A stretch of DNA of 6,734 nt from positions 1-6,734 of the forward strand of contig JAHJSF010000111.1 in assembly GCA_018830405.1 (NCBI GenBank), given 5' to 3'. This DNA is from Nitrospinota bacterium. GTDB lineage: Bacteria; Nitrospinota; Nitrospinia; UBA9942; JAHJSF01. The translations under genes were made by a program, and so were the position numbers. Position 1 is the stretch's first letter; the number at the start of each line of letters is the position of its first letter. Under the pieces are notes generated by a model. It was given only the letters and a program-made list of their open reading frames with translations, made no database searches and had not been told where the DNA came from. This document shows, one piece after another, positions 1 through 5,822 of this stretch.

Positions 1-205
1 AACCGAGGAAGCGGTAGACTTTGAAACCTCGCTGACCGATGAAAAAGGGGAGGAGTTTAAGAATATGATTAAGTTATTTCCCTTACCGGATAATAAGATA
101 AAAACTATTCATAACCGATTTAAATTCAAGAGCCTGTTTACCGATTACAAAAAGACACCATTTGATGGAAATGATATTTCGAGGGTCTATGTATTCAGTA
201 AGTGA
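1..205 (+). CDS. 3' end of an unrecognised protein (partial)
   Basis: An open frame runs in from the left edge (first full codon at base 2) and stops with TGA at 203-205, giving the last 67 residues of a protein whose start lies outside the window. The tail is rich in Lys, Asp and Phe, has no obvious membrane segment and ends in Val-Tyr-Val-Phe-Ser-Lys. It looks like the end of a soluble alpha/beta domain, but I do not recognise the family. It is called coding because the frame is open throughout, it stops just 16 bases before the next gene on the same strand, and base composition resembles that of metH. The close spacing suggests co-transcription with the S4 protein and metH. No function is proposed. 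Confidence 0.65.
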   Translation, partial: TEEAVDFETSLTDEKGEEFKNMIKLFPLPDNKIKTIHNRFKFKSLFTDYKKTPFDGNDISRVYVFSK

Positions 206-211
206 TCTTTT

Positions 212-218
212 AAGGGAG
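212..218 (+). promoter_or_regulatory. Ribosome binding site of the S4 protein
   Basis: AAGGGAG lies 3 bases before ATG 222 and 6 bases before ATG 225. The spacing favours the second ATG, which would shorten the protein by one Met. Confidence 0.6.
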
Positions 219-221
219 TAA

Positions 222-434
222 ATGATGGAAGAGTTTAATTTGGGGGGAAAGCCCTTTATTGAGCTACACAATCTTTTGAAGGCCATAGGCTGGTGCGAGA
301 GCGGCGGCATGGCCAAGATGGCTATTGCCGAGGGGAATGTAAAGGTTGACGGAGAGGTGGAGCTGCGAAAGGGGTGTAAAATACGCATCGGGCAGGTTGT
401 CACTTTGGGGGATATGTCGGTTAAGGTAATCTAA
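222..434 (+). CDS. ybcJ: YbcJ-type S4-domain RNA-binding protein
   Basis: A 70-residue protein (69 if the second ATG is used) that is almost entirely one S4 RNA-binding fold. It closely resembles E. coli YbcJ as I remember it: an N-terminal strand with Phe-x-Leu-Gly, a helix with Ile-Glu-Leu-x-x-Leu-Leu-Lys, then Gly-Trp-x-Glu-Ser-Gly-Gly-x-Ala-Lys and Ala-Glu-Gly-x-Val-Lys-Val-Asp-Gly, and a basic Arg-Lys-Gly-Cys-Lys-Ile segment. Length matches the family. S4 domains bind structured RNA in ribosomal and RNA-modifying proteins; the cellular target of free-standing YbcJ proteins is not established to my knowledge. Two ATGs are adjacent at 222 and 225. The Shine-Dalgarno-like AAGGGAG at 212-218 is 3 bases from the first and 6 from the second, so 225 is the likelier start. 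It sits 16 bases after the previous gene and 49 before metH. Confidence 0.9.
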   Translation: MMEEFNLGGKPFIELHNLLKAIGWCESGGMAKMAIAEGNVKVDGEVELRKGCKIRIGQVVTLGDMSVKVI

Positions 435-459
435 TTCTTACCGGTTAGTCCCTGGCAAC

Positions 460-477
460 ATTTTTAAACTTAAAAAT
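460..477. repeat. AT-only inverted repeat in the metH leader
   Basis: Two 8-base arms, ATTTTTAA (460-467) and TTAAAAAT (470-477), are perfect inverse complements around a 2-base centre, ending 6 bases before the metH ATG. As RNA this would be weak because it has only A-U pairs and a short loop. It could be a binding site for a dimeric protein or simply an AT-rich, unstructured ribosome-loading region. It is not an intrinsic terminator, since it has no GC stem. Confidence 0.35.
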
Positions 478-483
478 ATTATT

Positions 484-3400
484 ATGTCCGAAAAACTTAA
501 ATCTATTATTAAAAAACGAATCCTTATCCTTGACGGGGGTATGGGAACCCTTATTCAGGCCAGGAACCTTACTGCCTCTGATTATGGGAGTGATGAGTAT
601 GAGGGATGTCCTGAGATGCTCAATATTACCCGTCCCGATGTTATTGCCGATATACACGAGGCCTACCTTAAAGCCGGGGCCGATATTATTGAGACCAACT
701 CATTCGGCGGAACAGATATTGTCTTGGCCGAATATGGGTTGGCCGATAGACAGGATGAATTAAATATCGCCGCGGTCAAGGTTGCCAAAGAGGTTGCCCT
801 TAAATATTTCACCCCTGATAAACCACGTTTTGTGGCCGGTTCTATGGGGCCGACCACCAAGTCCTTTTCCGTTATCGGCGGAATCACCTTTGACACCCTT
901 GAGAATAGTTTCTACCGACAGGCCAAGTCACTTCTCTCGGCCGGAGCCGACATAATATTATTGGAAACGCAGCAGGATACGGTCAATGTTAAGGCGGGGC
1001 TGATTGGGATTAATCGGGCCAAAGAAGAACTTGGACTCGATACCCCGGTCATCCTATCCGCTACTATAGAGTCTACCGGGACAATGCTGGCCGGGCAGAC
1101 CGTTGAGGCGCTCTATGCCTCGGTAGCCCATTTTGACTTATTTTCCATAGGATTTAACTGCGGTACAGGTCCAACCCATATGACCGATAATGTTCGCACC
1201 TTGTCAGGTATGAGTAACAACTATCTCAATCTCTGTCCCAATGCCGGTATGCCGACCAGCGAAGGGGGTTATGACCTCACCCCGGAGAAATTTGTAGCCG
1301 AGGTGGAGAAGTTTTACGCCAACGGCTGGATAAATATATCGGGGGGATGCTGCGGTACCACCCCGGCCCATATTGCTCTTTTGAGTCAGACGGCCGGAAA
1401 ATATAAGCCGAGGGAGGTTAGCACCAAAAAAGGTTTTTACCTTTCAGGGATAGACTTCCTTGAGGTGACGGAGGATAGCCGCCCACTTATTGTGGGGGAA
1501 AGGGCTAATGTTATCGGTTCGCGTAAATTTAAGAGATTGATAGCCGAGGAGCAGTTTGAGGAGGCCTCCGAGGTAGCCGTTGGGCAGGTTAAAAAGGGGG
1601 CGCATGTAATTGATATCTGTCTCGGCAATCCCGACAGGGACGAGGTGGCTGATATGAAGTCCTTTATGCCCTACATCATTAAGAGGGTTAAGGTTCCCCT
1701 GATGCTTGACTCTACCAATCCCAAGGTAATCGAAGAGGGGCTAAAGTGGATACAGGGGAAGGCGGTTATAAATTCAATAAACCTTGAGGATGGGGAAAAG
1801 AGGTTTGAAGAAGTGCTTCCCCTCGTCAAGAGGCACGGAGCGGCCATTGTTGTCGGGACGATAGACGACGACCCGAAAGAGGGGATGGCCGTAACCAGAG
1901 CCAGGAAAATTGAGGTGGCCAAAAAATCTTATGATCTGCTAGTCAATAAATATAATATCCTCCCCGAAGATATAATATTTGACCCCCTTGTCTTTCCGGT
2001 CGGGACAGGGGACAAAAAATATGATGGTTCGGCCGAAGAGACCTTTGAGGGGCTACGGCTTATAAAAGAGACTTTACCCGAGGTGAGTACTATTTTAGGG
2101 GTTTCCAATGTTTCCTTTGGACTTCCTCTGGCCGGCAGGGAGGTCTTGAATGCTGTCTATCTCTACCACGCCACCAAGGCGGGGCTAGATTTTGCCATAG
2201 TCAATTCTGAAGGCCTAAAAAGGTATTCGACCATATCAGAGGAGGAACAGCTCCTAGCCGAAAATCTCCTCTTTTTTGAGGGGGAAGACCCGCTTGGCCG
2301 TTTTGTTGAGTTCTACAAGGACAAGAAGGTGGCCGAGGTGGTCAGGGATAAAAACCTCCCCGTTGAGCAGAGGCTGGCAGCTTCTGTTGTCGAGGGGAGC
2401 AAGGATGGACTGATAGATGACCTTAAAGAAATGCTCGATTCTATGTCGGCCATAGAGATAATTAATGGTCCACTTGTGAAAGGGATGGCAGAGGTTGGAC
2501 GGCTCTTTAATGATAACCAACTGATAGTGGCCGAGGTGCTTCAATCGGCTGAGGTGATGAAGACAGCTGCCGATTACCTGAAGCCATTCATGGCTAAGGG
2601 GGAGAGCGCCACTAAGGGGAAGATGCTTCTGGCTACAGTTAAGGGGGATGTCCATGACGTTGGTAAAAACTTGGTCGATATTATCTTCTCTAACAATGGC
2701 TATGAGGTGATTGACCTTGGGATAAAGGTTCCTTCCGAGGTTATCATAGAGGCTCAGAGGAGAGAGAAGGCGGATGTTATAGGTCTGTCCGGGCTGTTGG
2801 TTAAATCCACCCTCCAGATGGCCGAGACGGTTAGCGACCTTGATGATGCAGGTATCGATGTTCCTGTTATTGGGGGAGGAGCCGCCCTGACCAGGGCCTT
2901 CACCGAGCAAAAGATGCAGCCGAGATATAAGGGGAAGGTTATCTACGCCAAAGACGCCATGGATGGACTGGCCAAACTGGATGCCATATTTAGAGACAAG
3001 GGGAAGGGAGATCCGGCCAAGGTTGTTGATAGGGTTGAGACAGATTCTCTTCCATCAAAAGAGGCGCATATCGCTTGTTCATGTGTCCCTAAACTTAAAA
3101 AGAAAATTGTAGATATTCCTTCAATCCCTTTTACCGAACTTAGGGTGAAAGATGATTACGATTTGGCCGAGGTCTTCTCATATATAAATCCGAAGATGTT
3201 CTATGGAAAACATCTGGGACTGAAAGGTGATGTCGCCAAGATGGTTGAAGAGGGGAATAAAAAGGCGATTGAACTCACCTCGGCCGTTAAAGAATTTCAG
3301 CAAGAGATTATCGCCAAAGGGCTTATAAAGGTTAAATCTGTCCTTAGGTTCTTCCCCGTTTCTTCAGAAGGGGAAACGATAACAATCTATGACCCAGCAG

Positions 3401-3900
3401 ATAGTCAGAATATCTTAGAGGAGATAGAATTTCAGAGACAGCCTACAGGGGAGAGACTGTCTCTATCAGATTATCTTGCTACCAATGGGGACAATATGGC
3501 CATGTTTGCCGCTACAGCAGGGGAGGGGGTAGCTGCCATGGTCAAAGAATTTAAAGATAAGGGGGACTATTTGAAGTCTCATATAGTAGCTTCTTTGGCG
3601 ATGGAGTCTGCCGAGGCAGCTGCCGAACTCCTCCATAAAGAGATACGGTCATTATGGGGAATAGCAGGCAGTGATGGAGCAACTCCTAAGGAACTCTTCA
3701 AGGGGAACTATAGGGGACAGAGGTATTCATTCGGTTATCCGGCCTGTCCTGATATTTCTGGGCAGGAGTATGTTTTTAGGCTTTTAGAGCCGGAACAGAT
3801 AGGGATTCAGCTTACCGATGGGTTTATGATGGATCCGGAGGCATCGATATCGGCCATGGTCTTTCATCATCCGGGGGCTAAATATTTTAGTGTGAAGTAA
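484..3900 (+). CDS. metH: Cobalamin-dependent methionine synthase
   Basis: Transfers a methyl group from 5-methyltetrahydrofolate to homocysteine through methylcobalamin, making methionine and tetrahydrofolate in the cytoplasm. All four modules are visible in its 1138 residues (E. coli MetH is 1227). The homocysteine barrel (about 10-305) has Gly-Gly-Met-Gly-Thr at 18-22 and the zinc thiolates Cys226, Cys289 and Cys290. The pterin-binding barrel (about 334-600) has Gly-Glu-Arg-Ala-Asn at 338-342 and Asp-Ser-Thr-Asn-Pro at 409-413. A four-helix cap (about 625-705) precedes the cobalamin domain (about 712-840), with Asp722-x-His724-x-x-Gly727 as lower-ligand motif and Ser769 and Ser775 at the positions of E. 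coli Ser804 and Ser810. The C-terminal reactivation domain (about 880-1138) keeps the AdoMet-binding RxxxGY (Arg1080 to Tyr1085). All expected key residues are present, so it should be active and reactivatable by AdoMet with an electron donor. The ATG at 484 has no clear Shine-Dalgarno. No cobalamin or SAM riboswitch fits in the 49-base leader. Confidence 0.98.
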   Translation: MSEKLKSIIKKRILILDGGMGTLIQARNLTASDYGSDEYEGCPEMLNITRPDVIADIHEAYLKAGADIIETNSFGGTDIVLAEYGLADRQDELNIAAVKVAKEVALKYFTPDKPRFVAGSMGPTTKSFSVIGGITFDTLENSFYRQAKSLLSAGADIILLETQQDTVNVKAGLIGINRAKEELGLDTPVILSATIESTGTMLAGQTVEALYASVAHFDLFSIGFNCGTGPTHMTDNVRTLSGMSNNYLNLCPNAGMPTSEGGYDLTPEKFVAEVEKFYANGWINISGGCCGTTPAHIALLSQTAGKYKPREVSTKKGFYLSGIDFLEVTEDSRPLIVGERANVIGSRKFKRLIAEEQFEEASEVAVGQVKKGAHVIDICLGNPDRDEVADMKSFMPYIIKRVKVPLMLDSTNPKVIEEGLKWIQGKAVINSINLEDGEKRFEEVLPLVKRHGAAIVVGTIDDDPKEGMAVTRARKIEVAKKSYDLLVNKYNILPEDIIFDPLVFPVGTGDKKYDGSAEETFEGLRLIKETLPEVSTILGVSNVSFGLPLAGREVLNAVYLYHATKAGLDFAIVNSEGLKRYSTISEEEQLLAENLLFFEGEDPLGRFVEFYKDKKVAEVVRDKNLPVEQRLAASVVEGSKDGLIDDLKEMLDSMSAIEIINGPLVKGMAEVGRLFNDNQLIVAEVLQSAEVMKTAADYLKPFMAKGESATKGKMLLATVKGDVHDVGKNLVDIIFSNNGYEVIDLGIKVPSEVIIEAQRREKADVIGLSGLLVKSTLQMAETVSDLDDAGIDVPVIGGGAALTRAFTEQKMQPRYKGKVIYAKDAMDGLAKLDAIFRDKGKGDPAKVVDRVETDSLPSKEAHIACSCVPKLKKKIVDIPSIPFTELRVKDDYDLAEVFSYINPKMFYGKHLGLKGDVAKMVEEGNKKAIELTSAVKEFQQEIIAKGLIKVKSVLRFFPVSSEGETITIYDPADSQNILEEIEFQRQPTGERLSLSDYLATNGDNMAMFAATAGEGVAAMVKEFKDKGDYLKSHIVASLAMESAEAAAELLHKEIRSLWGIAGSDGATPKELFKGNYRGQRYSFGYPACPDISGQEYVFRLLEPEQIGIQLTDGFMMDPEASISAMVFHHPGAKYFSVK

Positions 3901-3901
3901 C

Positions 3902-4020
3902 CAAAGCGGGATAAATTCGTATTCCTTTGTTGCTCCTTGTCTCATCGTTACGACGTATGCTTAAATACGCCTCGCTCCTCGCCTGTGTCGCGCCTCGGAC
4001 TACTTTTTTCTTCCGCTTTG
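3902..4020. repeat. Intergenic element with inverted-repeat ends and an internal hairpin
   Basis: Directly after metH, CAAAGCGG (3902-3909) is matched by its inverse complement CCGCTTTG (4013-4020), about 119 bases end to end. At the centre CGTAT and ATACG form a further 5-bp stem around a 6-base loop (about 3954-3969). The two halves between these stems pair poorly. The layout resembles a decayed palindromic repeat of the MITE or REP kind. There is no coding frame with a start and no poly-T tract that would make a standard terminator. It may still affect the 3' end of metH mRNA. Membership of a dispersed family is inferred only from the related sequence next to it. Confidence 0.5.
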
Positions 4021-4127
4021 TTAAAAATTAACCACGCCGCCTTGCTTTCATTTTGAAATCAACTCCGCATGAAAAAGCTTTTCTCCGGCTTCGTCGCGCC
4101 TCGGTCTAATTTGTTCTAACGCTCTGT
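3987..4127. repeat. 35-base imperfect direct repeat (3987-4021 and 4093-4127)
   Basis: A 12-base identical word (GTCGCGCCTCGG at 3987-3998 and 4093-4104) begins a longer gap-free match. Over 35 bases the two copies agree at 29 positions, with an offset of 106 bases. The first copy forms the right part of the 3902-4020 palindromic element. The second copy lies in a similar but more diverged context, so the 275-base intergenic region probably holds two tandem, degenerate copies of one element. The conserved GC-rich word inside AT-rich flanks suggests structure or a binding site. Confidence 0.65.
4044..4080. repeat. Hairpin core related to the one at 6566-6610
   Basis: GCTTTCAT (4044-4051) can pair with ATGAAAAAGC (4069-4078) apart from two extra A bases. 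The loop carries TCAACTCC (4059-4066), and AAAGCTT closes the unit at 4074-4080. The same order GCTTT, TCAACTCC, AAAGCTT occurs at 6566-6610. The second arm also forms the perfect palindrome AAAAGCTTTT at 4073-4082. Confidence 0.4.
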
Positions 4128-4175
4128 ATTATGAATGCGCTTTACCGTCTTGTTGTCATTTTGGCTTTTTATTCT

Positions 4176-5090
4176 TTAAGAAAAGAGTATTTGCAGGTTT
4201 GCCCCTAAGAATAGTATCCCAAGTATAGTTAGAAACAAACCAGAAAAAGCTTCAATTCCATATTCTATAAGCATAGACTCTTTACTCCTTTTTGAAATAG
4301 CAGTTAGAGATGTTTTTTTGCCTGCTATTGTGAGGGCTACAATGATTGATAAGGTAAAGGCCATTCCTATCGAAATAGTTATCCCCAGTACTATTCCGAG
4401 TGCAATTAAATCAATTGATAATGCAAAAAGCATTACCATTACAACGGCTGGGCAGGGGATAGAACCGATGGCAAGTGCCAGCAGTATCGGGCTATGGTGT
4501 TTCTCCGATTTAATTGTTTCATATAGGTCTTTTTCTGGATTACGCTTTTTTTTCAGTTTGTATATGGCATGAATAAATATAGCGATTCCTATAAGTGTAA
4601 TAATGGTATAGCAAGATACTTGGGTTATGTTTGTGACTGTTTTAAGGTTTTGAGAAATGCTTGTTTTTAGGACAAAGCGTATTATCAGCACGAATAAAAT
4701 GCCTGAAATACCATGAAACATACCCATACATGTACTGAAGACCATTCCCTGGAGCCATGAAGGATGTTTTGATAGTGTGTAGGAAATCGCAATAGCCTTC
4801 CCGTGTCCCGGCCCGGCGGCATGAAGTACTCCGTAGGTAAAAGCAATCATAATAAGCAAGAGCAATGGTTTTATATTGCCAGATGATTTAGCCTCTAACA
4901 TCAGAGAAGACATTTTTGTTTTCAATTTATATTGCCATACGGCTATTTTTGGAAAAAAGTTACTGCCTATGATTTTCGTAACGGGAGAAGGCTCTTTTTC
5001 AATTCTTGCCTTGAAAGGGTTGGCGCGACATGCAAATGGAGCAGCAGAAAAAAATAGTAATAAGGTAAAAAGGATTATAGTTTTTTTCAT
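4176..5090 (-). CDS. NicO/RcnA-family nickel/cobalt permease
   Basis: A 304-residue inner-membrane protein that should move Ni2+ or Co2+ across the cytoplasmic membrane; direction cannot be read from sequence. It begins with a hydrophobic signal or anchor segment (about 4-20) and a short non-cytoplasmic stretch, then about six membrane helices (roughly 75-92, 113-139, 158-177, 203-222, 226-254 and 279-299). Family signatures are His90-Ala-Ala-Gly-Pro-Gly-His96-Gly-Lys in the first core helix, Gly-Met-Phe-His126 in the next, and Gly-Ser-Ile-Pro-Cys213-Pro in the fourth. These His residues are the expected metal ligands. The loop at about 178-200 is basic with a single His-His pair, not the long His-rich loop of E. 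coli RcnA, so efflux should not be assumed. Its ATG overlaps the stop of the DUF1007 gene by ATGA and lacks its own Shine-Dalgarno, so translation is probably coupled. The gene is much more AT-rich than metH. Confidence 0.9.
   Translation of the reverse strand: MKKTIILFTLLLFFSAAPFACRANPFKARIEKEPSPVTKIIGSNFFPKIAVWQYKLKTKMSSLMLEAKSSGNIKPLLLLIMIAFTYGVLHAAGPGHGKAIAISYTLSKHPSWLQGMVFSTCMGMFHGISGILFVLIIRFVLKTSISQNLKTVTNITQVSCYTIITLIGIAIFIHAIYKLKKKRNPEKDLYETIKSEKHHSPILLALAIGSIPCPAVVMVMLFALSIDLIALGIVLGITISIGMAFTLSIIVALTIAGKKTSLTAISKRSKESMLIEYGIEAFSGLFLTILGILFLGANLQILFS
5087..5090 (-). promoter_or_regulatory. ATGA stop-start overlap coupling the two transport genes
   Basis: On the minus strand the permease ATG (5090-5088) and the DUF1007 TGA (5089-5087) share bases. 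No Shine-Dalgarno precedes the ATG. Ribosomes finishing DUF1007 probably restart here, keeping the two proteins in fixed proportion. Confidence 0.75.
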
Positions 5091-5695
5091 TGTTTAATAC
5101 GAAAAACCATAAACATCCCCCAAGGATTAACCTGCCCATAGTATATGGATGTTGATTTGTCTTCTTTAACATTTATTTTTACTTCAAATGCTTTAGAATT
5201 ATTTAAAGATGCCAACCTATTGTTATCAAAGATGATGGTGCTGTAATACGAAGGGTCGTATGAATCAATAATTATATGCTGAAAGTCATTGGTAGCTGTG
5301 ACAGAGCAGGGGATAAAGAAATTATATACCAACTTATTGTTATTTAGGCTGACTGAAAAGTTTTTGATTGATTTAATTTTAAAAACTTTGCCATCAATTT
5401 TTATAAAGGTGAAGTAACTGAAATCAGATAGGTTAGAGAATGCTTCTTTTTCTATTTGTATTACCTCGTTCTCTTCTAAAATCCCATTACTATTCTTGTC
5501 ATAGTCACCTATTATCATGCTGGTGAACATTTCATCAAACTGCCAGTTAATGTTGAAGCCTTCAATACCTTGTTTGCCAAAAATTATTTCTATCTTTTGC
5601 TCAATGAAAACGTGGGGATGTGCTAAGGCGTGTTCACAAAGCGGCACCAGAAAGGTAAGGAGTATAGTTAATCTAATAATTATTTTTTTTGTCAT
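5087..5695 (-). CDS. DUF1007 periplasmic protein, partner of the permease
   Basis: A 202-residue exported protein of the DUF1007 family, which commonly accompanies NicO permeases and is thought to assist metal handling; its biochemical role is unknown. I chose the ATG at 5695-5693 because it gives a classic signal peptide: Met-Thr-Lys-Lys, a hydrophobic core, then Ala-Leu-Ala at residues 23-25, with the family's His-Pro-His-Val at 26-29 directly after. A GTG five codons upstream (5710) is possible and gives 207 residues. Residues 66-77 form a canonical 12-residue EF-hand loop (Asp, Asn and Asn at positions 1, 3 and 5, Gly at 6, Leu at 8, Glu at 12), so Ca2+ binding is likely. Other family features are the Trp-Gln-Phe-Asp segment near 51-54 and an Asn-Pro-Trp-Gly motif near the C terminus. 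The stop overlaps the permease start. Composition is very AT-rich: 14 G+C in 60 bases at 5161-5220. Confidence 0.88.
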   Translation of the reverse strand: MTKKIIIRLTILLTFLVPLCEHALAHPHVFIEQKIEIIFGKQGIEGFNINWQFDEMFTSMIIGDYDKNSNGILEENEVIQIEKEAFSNLSDFSYFTFIKIDGKVFKIKSIKNFSVSLNNNKLVYNFFIPCSVTATNDFQHIIIDSYDPSYYSTIIFDNNRLASLNNSKAFEVKINVKEDKSTSIYYGQVNPWGMFMVFRIKQ

Positions 5696-5701
5696 GTATT
5701 G

Positions 5702-5713
5702 ATTATACACCTC
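5702..5713 (-). promoter_or_regulatory. Start-region signals of the DUF1007 gene (GAGGTG and TATAAT)
   Basis: Reading the minus strand, GAGGTG (5713-5708) matches the Shine-Dalgarno consensus but ends 12 bases before the preferred ATG at 5695, rather far, and overlaps the alternative GTG start at 5710. It is followed at once by TATAAT (5707-5702), a perfect -10 hexamer 6 bases before the ATG. The region 17 bases upstream reads TTTCCC, a poor -35. Either the GAGGTG acts as a long-spaced ribosome site, or TATAAT is a promoter giving an almost leaderless mRNA, or it is chance in AT-rich DNA. Confidence 0.3.
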
Positions 5714-5822
5714 TCGTAAAAAATGGGAAAAGCCGCAGAGAAGAAATCTGAATTGCCTCTCCTTCCAACTATATTGATGTATACTAAGAAAGCATTATAA
5801 ATGATCAATATTAGGACAAACC
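5711..5822. other. Divergent intergenic region between DUF1007 and the reductase
   Basis: About 110 bases separate two outward-facing genes, so promoters for both should lie here. Candidates are imperfect. On the plus strand TTGCCT (5753-5758) and TATACT (5780-5785) are 21 bases apart, too far for a good sigma-70 site. On the minus strand TATAAT (5799-5794) has TTGTCC only 14 bases upstream. The region is too short for a full cobalamin riboswitch, and I see no cobalamin box or obvious metal-regulator palindrome. Confidence 0.35.
5813..5816 (+). promoter_or_regulatory. Ribosome binding site of the reductase
   Basis: AGGA ends 6 bases before the ATG at 5823 and supports that start. The protein then begins directly with the cofactor-binding strand, as is normal for this family. 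Confidence 0.55.

Noticed and set aside
2254-2910. Long minus-strand open frame (218 codons) inside metH
   Set aside because: It lies wholly within metH, whose domains and catalytic residues are intact across the region. The antisense product has no recognisable fold, and no ribosome site was seen for it.
222-3900. CRISPR array, tRNA or rRNA genes
   Set aside because: No regularly spaced direct repeats, cloverleaf-like segments or rRNA-like stretches were seen here or elsewhere in the window.
3901-4022. Minus-strand open frame through the repeat with a Ser/Arg/Glu-rich translation
   Set aside because: No start codon or ribosome site, low-complexity basic product, and the sequence is better explained as a structured repeat.
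3901-4175. Integron attC-like site, suggested by GTTA and TAAC words and palindromic structure
   Set aside because: The core words do not fit the GTTRRRY and RYYYAAC consensus at matching ends, and there is no integrase or cassette layout nearby.
3901-4175. Intrinsic terminators for metH or the permease
   Set aside because: Several stems exist, but none has a compact GC-rich stem followed by a T-tract on the correct strand.
5711-5822. Cobalamin or NiCo riboswitch ahead of the DUF1007-permease operon
   Set aside because: The stretch is too short for a full cobalamin riboswitch, and I could not find a cobalamin box or the paired elements of a NiCo riboswitch. A covariance-model search would settle this.
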